In this document: in pieces, positions 57,500 to 64,000 of the stretch | How positions within the stretch are numbered: the first letter of the stretch is position 1 | Layout of the letters: each line of letters begins with the position of its first letter | From: Myxocyprinus asiaticus | Taxonomy: Eukaryota > Chordata > Actinopteri > Cypriniformes > Catostomidae | Length of the DNA: 64,000 nt | Direction: 5' to 3' | NCBI RefSeq assembly: GCF_019703515.2 | Contig: NC_059358.1 | Location: 50,335,094 to 50,399,093, forward strand | Translations under genes and position numbers: made by a program | Notes under the pieces: model-generated | Seen by the model: only the letters and a program-made list of their open reading frames with translations | What the model was told of the DNA's origin: nothing | Databases searched by the model: none

Positions 57500-59218
57500 T
57501 GTCATGTGTATTTTGTTGATTCATGTCTTAAACTGCACTTGGGTTCTCTACACTACGTCATCGTCTTCGTCATCGTCATTGCCAGTGCCAGCAACGTTAC
57601 AGAATACTTGACCGACTATGAACCCAGCAGTTTGACTCATACGGCTATGTCAGGGGAATCGTCCCCTGGAGGATTATGTTGAGGAGTTCTGCAATTTGGC
57701 CAGCCAGGTGAACTTTAATGAGGTCGCCCTCAAAGACATTTTTTGCTTTGGTCTGAGTGAGCCGATCTTCTCCTTGATGCCTGGCGGTCGCAGTTCCCTC
57801 AGCCTGGCTCAATATATCGACCTTGCCCTACAGATCATTGGTTCCATGTTCACTGTGGGGGAGGCGGATGCCGAGCCAGAGTTCCACGGCATGGCCGCCA
57901 CCGAGCCAGTGTTCCACGGCATGGCCGCCGCCGAGCCAGAGTTCCACGGCATGGCCGCCAAGCCAGAGTTTCACGTCATGGTCGCTGAGCTAGCGCCATC
58001 TTTTGCCCCGAATCATCAGCCTGCTCCATGCCACGTCACAGCAACGCCTCAGCCTGCTCCATGCCACGTCACAGCAACGCCTCAGACTGCTCCATGCCAC
58101 GTCACAGCAACGCCTCAGCAGTTGGACCTGGAGATGGTTCTCACCCTTATACCCACCCTTAGTTCTCGTGAGTAGGCAAGGGGAACTTTCGGCCCTCCGA
58201 CCCCGCCTGGACCCTCCGTGCCTTGAATTTGCCTTGGCCTGTCGGTCCCTCGACATTGCCTCAGCTCTGCGTTCCCTTGGCTCCACTGCGGTCCTTCAGC
58301 CTGTCGGCTTTGCCGGGGTCCCTCATCCCTCCGGCTCCTCCTTGGTCTGTCGGTCACCTGGCTCTGCTTTGGCTCTCCGATCCTCTGGCTGCGCCTCGTT
58401 CCTCCGATCTGTCAGCTCCACCGGGGACCTCCTTCCCTACGGCTCCACCTTGGTCCTCAGTCCCACGGGCTCCACCTCAGTCTTCTGATCCCCCAGCTCC
58501 ACCTTGCTCCCCCGAGCATCCAGCGCCGTCGCAGTTCAACACCTCCCTGCCATCGGCTCCACCCTGGCCCTTAGATTCTTCGGCTACTCTCCGGGCACCA
58601 AATTCCATGGCTTCGCCCCTCGAGCCTCTCATGGCTCAGCCTTCCATGGCTCCGCCCCTCGAGCCTCTCATGGCTCCACCCCACATGGACTCTGACATGG
58701 TCCCATGCCCATCGCCCTTTCACGCCATGCCCCACGCCTCAAGACACCCCCCCCAGCTCCCTACAGAACTTTGAATTTATGTCATGTTTTACGTGTTTTG
58801 GGGCGTCGGGAGCCACCCCTTAGTGGGGGGGATATATCATGTGTATTTTGTTGATTCATGTCTTTTATTTTGAAAAGTTTAGTTCCTGTTCCCTTGTCAT
58901 GTGATTTCATGTTTTCCCTCCATGTTCATGTGTCAAGTTTTCATTGGTTTATTGTTTAATTATCATCTTGTTAGAGTTCTGTTTGTTCATTGGTTTATGT
59001 TCTCCCATGTCTTGTATTTAAGCCCTCATGTTTTCCATTGTCAAGTATTGAATGAATGTAACTTTGTAGTCAAGTCAAGCCATAGTCAAGTCCATGATCA
59101 TGTTTTATGTTTTCTTTCACATTTATTGTTAGGGTTTTTAGATTCTCACTTTGTAAATAAACTGCACTTGGGTTCTCTACACTATGTCATCATCATTGCC
59201 AGTGCCAGCAACATTTCA
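57500..59218 (+). mobile_element. Gag-only short LTR retrotransposon
   Basis: The 5' LTR (57500-57601) is TGTCATGTGT...CGTTACA and lacks about 280 bp found in the 3' LTR (58835-59218). Both share TTTTGTTGATTCATGTCTT and CTGCACTTGGGTTCTCTAC. A 5-bp target duplication TTTAC flanks it (57495-57499 and 59219-59223). A purine tract (TTAGTGGGGGGGATA, about 58820-58834) precedes the 3' LTR. The interior carries only a gag-like reading (57640-58780). It is the fuller relative of the copy at 20925-21869. Confidence 0.87.
57640..58780 (+). pseudogene. Gag-like reading with EPEFHGMAA and Pro-rich repeats, frameshifted
   Basis: The frame starts with SPGGLC and NLASQVNFNEVALKDIFCFG, which aligns with the gag-type helix of the copy at 21.3 kb. 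Tandem repeats AEPEFHGMAA (57880-57960) and APCHVTATPQ (58015-58120) follow. After a stop at 58173-58175 a Pro/Ser-rich reading (APP, SDPSAPP words) continues in a shifted frame to a stop near 58774. No zinc knuckle, protease or polymerase is visible. What a repeat-rich gag-only product would do is unknown. Confidence 0.6.
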
Positions 59219-60275
59219 TTTACATTTACGAGAGAGAAAAAAAAAGACGTACTTTTAAGTGGCTCTTCAGCATGAAATCGTTCAAACGGTGCAGTTTTCA
59301 GGATGCGTCAGCCGGTGTCAAGTTTCAACACATTCAAAATATATATAGGATATTAAAATGAATAAATGTCTATTTTTCCAGCCAGTTGTATTCATATTTA
59401 TTTATCACTCCTTATTTATTTTAGATACCAGTTCCAATGTATTGTTATTTACACAGGGTATATATACTATTTATCAAATCAACTTTTATTACATATCGTA
59501 TTTTAATGGGGATATAATTTATTACAGCTGACAATTACGTGAGCAAACAAGGTTTGAACATCAACCTTAACAAGATCAAATTGAAGTTCACGGCTTTTTA
59601 ACACTTCTGTGTACAAATTTGAAGGCTGATTATTGGATCAATATAGGTAAACATCATATTATGCGACTACGCATTACTTTACGGAGAGCTTACGACCTAC
59701 TAGTTAAGTCTTACCTTAAGAACAGGTGGTGCAACCAAATTAAGCAAATTGACTTAGTTACAAACTAACTAGTAGTTATTAAGCCCTTAGTGTGAACTTT
59801 ACATCCCAACTTACGTGAGAACTTACGCACAGCTGGTGCAACCCTACCCATGTCAGGTCCAAATTAAAAGTCCTCTGAATGTAAAAGATGAAAGCTTTAA
59901 TCACCCAAACATCCACTTATAAATAAACACTAATTATAATTTAACACCCATTTTCCCCGTTTAAGTATTACTTATTTTCCAAAGTGTCCAAGAACTCCTT
60001 AACATTTCCCTGAGGTCGAGAAGACGTGAAAAGTGGAATATCACGTTTCTGCCAAATAAACCAATAAAAGTCTAAAAAGAACTGGAGCAGAGCTATGGAG
60101 CTAAACAGCCATTTTCAGTCAGGTCAAGTGGCATCTCCTTCTAAAAGATTTTTGCAAGCAGACTTTTTTTAAGCAGCTGGTGTTATGGTAATTTTTCATA
60201 TTCCTAACAGAGTAATTCAGAGTAGCTAAGGTCATGTTCCTTTAACATTTTCATCAGACAAGAGAGATTACAATG

Positions 60276-61204
60276 TGTAACAAATTTTTATTTGTATTTT
60301 TCCTGGGTAGTAAGTGTTATTTCCTAATTGCTTATGCCTCAAAAGTATAGAAAATGGCTATTATTCTCCAAAAACTTTGTTTTTGTGAGCAGGACAGTGA
60401 TATTTTGAAATTGACCTATTTCCAATGAGAAAACAGCCGAATTTGTGTCTTTTCAATCACATAAAGTCAAATTAACATGTATTTATACTAAAGAAATATT
60501 CAAAGCCGTGCTGGTCCATAATGGTAACAAGTACCTGTCTCTTCCCCTGGCTAACTCGGTGCACCTCAAAGAGGATTACAACAGCATCAAGACCTTGCTG
60601 GATGCCTTGAAGTATGATGAGTATGGCTGGGAGATCATAGGAAACTTCAAAATGGTGGCATTCCTGATGGGTCTCCAAGGCGGTTTTACCAAGTTTCTCT
60701 GCTATCTTTGCCTTTGGGAAAGCAGGGACACCAAGGCACACTACCACAGGCGGGACTGGCCACAGCGGACTGAGTTCTCTGTGGGGAGGAACAACATCAA
60801 GTGGGAGCCACTGGTGGACCCACAAAAGGTGCTGATGTCACCACTGTACATCAAATTGTGCCTTATGAAACAGTTTGTCAGAGCTCTAGATAAGGAGTCG
60901 GCAACCTTCAAGTACCTTCAAGACTTCTTCCCTAAGCTGTCTGAGGCAAAGGTCAAAGCCGGTGTCTTCGTCGGACCACAGATAAAGAAGGATTTTGGAT
61001 TCATATGTTGTTTTTTTCTGACTTTATGTGAACGAAAAGACACAAATTCAGCTGTTTTCTCATTGGAAATAGGTCAATTTCAAAATATCACTGTCCTGGT
61101 CACAAAAGCAAAGTTTGTGGGGAATAATAGCCATTTTCTATACTTTTGAGGCATAAGCAATTAGGAAATAACACTTACTACCCAGGAACAAAAATTGTGT
61201 TACA
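60276..61204. mobile_element. Inverted-repeat unit enclosing a conserved-looking open frame
   Basis: Two arms of about 190 bp (60276-60468 and 61019-61204) are imperfect reverse complements; both include CCTGGGTAGTAAGTGTTATT, CTTATGCCTCAAAAGTATAG and CACATAAAGTCA in opposite senses. Between them lies about 550 bp of GC-richer sequence that is coding-like. The ends are TGTAAC/GTTACA. I see no clear target duplication (ACAATG against TAGTGA). It may be a non-autonomous DNA element that contains an exon of its parent or a captured gene piece. Confidence 0.65.
60445..61149 (+). CDS. Open frame of unknown function inside an inverted-repeat unit
   Basis: The frame is 234 codons, open from an ATG at 60445 that lies inside the left arm, to a stop at 61147-61149 inside the right arm. 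Roughly residues 9-190 come from the central segment and are protein-like: VHLKEDYNSIKTLLDALKYD, FKMVAFLMGLQGGFTKFLCY, a CYLCLW motif followed by SRDTKAHYHRRDW (a possible Cys/His cluster), and FVRALDKESATFKYLQDFFP. The last 40 or so residues are arm sequence and unlikely to be native. The central part resembles a recurrent uncharacterised animal protein family that I associate with mobile DNA; I cannot name its activity. GC content (near 50%) differs from the AT-rich surroundings. Whether it is expressed is unknown. Confidence 0.5.
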   Translation: MSFQSHKVKLTCIYTKEIFKAVLVHNGNKYLSLPLANSVHLKEDYNSIKTLLDALKYDEYGWEIIGNFKMVAFLMGLQGGFTKFLCYLCLWESRDTKAHYHRRDWPQRTEFSVGRNNIKWEPLVDPQKVLMSPLYIKLCLMKQFVRALDKESATFKYLQDFFPKLSEAKVKAGVFVGPQIKKDFGFICCFFLTLCERKDTNSAVFSLEIGQFQNITVLVTKAKFVGNNSHFLYF

Positions 61205-61555
61205 TAGTGATATTGAACAAATGCAATTTACACATAAAGAAAGACAATCACACATACTTTCATTCCAAATTCAGGAATACCCTCAATATGAAGATTTAAA
61301 TACCATGTTCTGCAAACAGCAAAAAAACAGCTCTAGCCAGAATGACATAATTACAAAAGTAGAAGATCTAAAAGATAAGTTAAAGACCCATTCGATTTTC
61401 TGATTACAATAAAACAATAAGAAGAAAACAACTGGTGTCTTAAAGAGTCCTTGAAAGAATGTGGTGAATATGGCCTTCTAAATGAGATGCTGACACATGA
61501 TCTCCCTGACCATGCCAGTAAACTAATTGAATTGAATTAGAGCGAGAGAGGCAGA

Positions 61556-61557
<2 letters not shown>

Positions 61558-61612
<55 letters not shown>

Positions 61613-61626
61613 TGTGTGTGTGTGTG
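61558..61626. repeat. (TG)n with a short (GA)n interruption
   Basis: A GT dinucleotide tract with an AGAGAGAGAG insert at 61600-61610. Confidence 0.95.
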
Positions 61627-61639
61627 GGTGGGTTTGGGT

Positions 61640-61944
61640 GGTTTACGAGACATTTGGGACATTTTTTTAGGTTACAAACTGGTAATTACAAGGGTATTAT
61701 GCTATAAATGTGGTTTATGAGGACTTTTTTAATGTTCCCATAATTTAAATTGCTTAAAAAAACATACTAAACTATGTTTTTTTTGAAAATGTAAAAATGC
61801 AGAAAGTTTTTTGTGAGGGTAAGGTTTAGGGGTAGGGTTAGGGTTAGGGGATAGAATCTATAGTTCATACAGTATAAAAATCATTATGTCTATGGAGAGT
61901 CCTCATAAGGATAGCCGCACCAATGTGTGTGTGTGAGTAAAAGC

Positions 61945-61960
<16 letters not shown>
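61640..61960. repeat. Common fish intronic repeat with TAGGG words
   Basis: The segment contains ATGCAGAAAGTTTTTTGTGA, GGTAGGGTTAGGGTTAGGGG (about 61818-61850) and CATTATGTCTATGGAGAGTC, followed by a GA-rich tract (61944-61974). I associate this order of words with a dispersed repeat near GT tracts in many fish introns; its class is not known to me. Confidence 0.55.
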
Positions 61961-61975
<15 letters not shown>

Positions 61976-62353
61976 GTGCAGGCAGACAGAGGCATGAGCT
62001 GCAAACATGTTTACATGTTGAATGCTGAGGTGGAAGTGTGATGTTCCAGAGGGGCGGCTCACAGTCTCTCGTGTACTGCAGCAGTGCTCTGCCTCATATA
62101 CTCTACACATTCATCAAATCACTGTTTAAGAGCAGGATTCATTGGATTTATGAATTGATTCATTAAAGAGAAGCAGTTCAAACAAACATTTCCTTCACTA
62201 ATTACAGGTGACATTATAATGCGGCTGTATCACATTGAATTGTGAAACTGAAGTGTGGCATGCCAGTTTAATCTGATTTTGAGGGGACATTGCTGCAAAT
62301 GTTATTTGATAAGAGAAACAGATGTTGAAATGATGAGAAAATATGTCATAGGT

Positions 62354-62380
62354 AAAAAAAAAAAAAAAAAAAAAAAAAAA
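62354..62380. repeat. Poly-A tract close to an exon
   Basis: About 27 A residues starting 51 bp upstream of the last exon in the window. It lies before the pyrimidine tract and may be the tail of a lost retroposon. Confidence 0.9.
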
Positions 62381-62404
62381 TTGTTTTTAACCCTTTCTTT
62401 CTAG

Positions 62405-62460
62405 ATGGGCATCATTTGTGGGAAACTGAAGCAAAAGTAGACAAGGATTCTTTCACATCC
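62405..62460 (+). CDS. nfatc1: nfatc1 short exon: IPT domain strand (DGHHLWE)
   Basis: This 56-nt exon completes an Asp codon (G from the previous exon plus AT) and reads GHHLWETEAKVDKDSFTS, ending in phase 0 at GTAAGT. It matches GHHVWEMEAKTDRD of mammalian NFATC1 in the IPT domain. The acceptor TTTCTTTCTAG is strong. The next expected exon (the NSLVVEIPPF segment) is not in the remaining 1.5 kb, so the gene continues beyond the window. Confidence 0.93.
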
Positions 62461-62505
62461 GTAAGTATGAATACACATCATTCTATCTCTGCATTCCTCA
62501 CAGTA

Positions 62506-62718
62506 TCAAACTTCTTTTCTCAGCACCTCCACAGATACATCCTGAAAGAACCGCAGGTGATTGTTGTCATAAGTGACATTACTTTTTTTCAGCACGGCCT
62601 GTATAATGCTCTCCTTATCCGTGTACCATAAGAAGGGAACCAGTACACTTAGTGGAGGACCGTTGGCCCCCAGGGTGGGTGCGAGCAACCAGTGTGCTCT
62701 CTGGATTTTAAGATTCAA
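62506..62718 (-). pseudogene. L1-like ORF1 fragment
   Basis: The minus-strand reading IQRAHWLLAPTLGANGPPLS, VPFLWYTDKESIIQAVLKKS and NNHLRFFQDVSVEVLRKE is the RNA-binding (RRM and C-terminal) part of LINE-1 ORF1p. It lies only 45 bp past the exon donor. Both ends are truncated and no ORF2 follows. The plus-strand ORF at 62416-62631 is its shadow. Confidence 0.8.
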
Positions 62719-62935
62719 ATCAAACTGAAAATTGAATCAAATTGAGTCTCGTTTGCAAATACTCTTTTCGATAAATTTTTCTGTTCTGAGGAAACTGAAG
62801 TAGATGTCTAAGCGACTGTCAATCGAGTTTAGATGACCGTTGATGCTTCCCAATCAGACACCCAGTGATCGGATTTCGGTTAACAAAAGGTCAACCCATT
62901 CAGTCAATGACGGGGAAGCATCTTCTGATTCAGCT

Positions 62936-63273
62936 TAGCTGTGTTCCAAATGACACACTATACACTATGCACTTACAAAATGTACTATGCACTCAGCCAT
63001 GTAGTGTATGAATTTTCAAAGTGTAGTATTGTCCCAAATGGAACACTTAACATTTTTTTACTTCACAGAGGTGTTTGCCATTTAACAGCTAACGGAAATG
63101 ATGTTTCAAATGCACGTGACGTGTTGCCGCTAGCTTTAGCGCATTAGCCAACCTCAGTTCAACACTTGTATCTTAAACAACGTACATATTCACACAGCAT
63201 GGGGTGAGTCACACTACTTACACTACAAAATGACATAGAATAGTGCAGAAGTGTGCGGTTTGGGACGCACCTC
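62936..63273. mobile_element. MITE-like TIR element, about 340 bp
   Basis: The left end TAGCTGTGTTCCAAATGACA and the inverted right end AGGTGCGTCCCAAACCGCAC share the GTGTCCCAAA(T/C) core. Inside, CACTATACACTATGCACT (left) pairs with CACTACTTACACTAC / ATAGTGCAGAAGTG (right). It is non-coding; the target duplication is not clear. Confidence 0.6.
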
Positions 63274-63488
63274 TTGTTTCTTCTTTACGTTAACCATTAA
63301 TCATAATTATTTTCTACCATAAAATTCGAGTTTGGGTCGATTTGAAGGAGGGGAAATAAAAGTATTTTGCCACACTATAATTTGTATATATGTGTATTAT
63401 GTAATGTATTTGAATTATATGAATTTGAATATTTATTATTTATTATATTTATAATTATTTTAATTATTATATTATAAATTACACTGAT

Positions 63489-63589
63489 TTGGTGGCCTTT
63501 CTCAGTAAATATTAATGTGCGATTAATTCGATTATATGCATATCATGTAATTAATTTGATTTAAAATGGTAATCGATTGACAGCCCAAA
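63489..63589. repeat. Transposon end fragment, same family as 4806-4919
   Basis: GGTGGCCTTTCTCAGTAAAT ... CATGTAATTAATTTGATT ... GTAATCGATTGACAGCCCA repeats the order of words at 4806-4919. Confidence 0.6.
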
Positions 63590-63942
63590 TAATTATATTA
63601 TATATAGAAATATTATATATTATATAGAAATTAGCTGAAATTACACAAATTATCTCATCGTGCATCAAGGACTGTTTACAGCCATTCTAATATAAAATAT
63701 CAAGTAATAATCTTTTGGCAGTGGCCAGGTGTGATGATAACTATGAAACTAGATTATTTAAGGAATATTTCAATAATTGTTTATGCAAGATTTATTCAAG
63801 CTCTCTATCTATCCTGATGTAACCCTTGCTAGACATTTCAGTGTGAGCTGTTAGTCTGCTGCAATATCACTTACAATATCCATAATTATCCCATTAGAGA
63901 ATTTGTTTATTGTTTAATAATGATTTTCCTCTCTGTCACACT

Positions 63943-63972
63943 CACACACACACACACACACACAAACACACA
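63943..63972. repeat. (CA)n microsatellite
   Basis: About 14 CA units with one interruption near the end of the window. Confidence 0.95.
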
Positions 63973-64000
63973 CTCACTCACTCTGGTCTAGAAAAATCAT

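Larger units (their letters stand above)
57212..59850. mobile_element. TIR DNA element split by a short LTR element
   Basis: Left-end words GGTTGCACAAGCTATACGTAAG and inverted right-end words GGTTGCACCAGCTGTGCGTAAG define terminal inverted repeats; TTACCTTAAGAAC/TAGGTAGGAAG words lie further in. The interior is almost entirely the LTR element at 57500-59218. I could not fix the target duplication. The ends recall Harbinger-type fish elements, which is only an impression. Confidence 0.55.
42576..62404 (+). other. nfatc1: nfatc1 19.8-kb intron with many insertions
   Basis: The donor is GTAAAG and the acceptor TTTCTTTCTAG. Insertions are listed separately. Stretches in which I recognise nothing are 42576-43506, 45518-45704, 48421-52284 (3.9 kb, AT-rich, with an A/T tract at 51179-51206), 54653-55959, 59851-60275 and 61640-62345 apart from the repeat listed there. 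Confidence 0.8.
62461..64000 (+). other. nfatc1: Start of the following nfatc1 intron
   Basis: It holds an L1 ORF1 fragment, a TIR element, a repeat end and a (CA)n tract, listed separately. I looked for the next IPT exon on the plus strand and did not find it. Confidence 0.75.

Noticed and set aside
61146..61403. 85-codon plus-strand ORF downstream of the inverted-repeat unit
   Set aside because: It starts in the repeat arm and shows no domain or composition change; not supported as coding.
61808..61860. Interstitial telomere-like TTAGGG repeats
   Set aside because: Only two or three imperfect units occur within a dispersed fish repeat that has the same words elsewhere; not a telomeric array.
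62416..62631. Plus-strand ORF after the last exon
   Set aside because: It begins in exon 62405-62460 in another frame and then is antisense to L1 ORF1.
1..64000. tRNA, rRNA or CRISPR arrays
   Set aside because: No cloverleaf-like gene, rRNA core words or regularly spaced repeats with unique spacers were seen; the short direct repeats are microsatellites or transposon parts.

Overview
The window looks like about 64 kb from inside a single vertebrate gene, read on the + strand. Six exons of a nuclear factor of activated T cells gene, best matched to NFATC1 (nfatc1), lie in the correct order at 1287-2295, 4016-4175, 23344-23546, 33978-34150, 42435-42575 and 62405-62460. Every exon has AG/GT borders and all five splice phases join without a break, giving about 580 codons. 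They encode the calcineurin-regulated homology region and most of the Rel-homology DNA-binding region. The alternative first exons and promoters lie upstream of the window, and the rest of the IPT domain and the C-terminal exons lie downstream. No other host gene, tRNA, rRNA or CRISPR array is supported.

The organism is very probably a ray-finned, cyprinid-like fish. The protein is clearly vertebrate NFATc1 but diverged from mammals, and the introns (about 1.7, 19.2, 10.4, 8.3 and 19.8 kb) are packed with fish-type mobile DNA: DIRS-like tyrosine-recombinase retrotransposons, hAT-like elements with 8-bp target duplications, Tc1/mariner relics, L2-like and L1-like LINE fragments, TTAA-flanked foldback elements, solo LTRs and short LTR elements without pol.

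Layout. 1-1286 is upstream intron. 1287-4175 holds the regulatory exon, an intron with a 932-bp hAT-like element, and the first Rel-homology exon. The next intron (4176-23343) contains a TTAA-flanked foldback element, an internally deleted DIRS copy (A, 8386-10400), a 6.6-kb inverted-repeat element split by two hAT insertions (12459-19043), a partial gag-like LTR element and a solo LTR. The intron 23547-33977 holds a nest of terminal-inverted-repeat elements with a solo LTR, a 4.6-kb L2-like LINE split by an L1 fragment and a Tc1 copy, a head-to-head LTR palindrome and Tc1 debris. The intron 34151-42434 holds a palindromic element and the longest DIRS copy (B, 35892-41998). The intron 42576-62404 holds a hAT inside a hAT, DIRS copy C with a long gag frame (45916-48047), an L2 3' end, two short LTR elements with matching target duplications, L1 pieces, and an inverted-repeat unit wrapped around a 705-bp open frame (60276-61204).

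The transposons and the gene show no functional link. The mobile DNA simply expands the introns while exons and splice sites stay intact. The items most worth a second look are the inverted-repeat-bounded open frame near 60.4-61.1 kb, the three DIRS copies with the same internal complementary region but different deletions, and the large foldback element at 12.5-19.0 kb. All family assignments rest on reading motifs and termini by eye; no database search was run.
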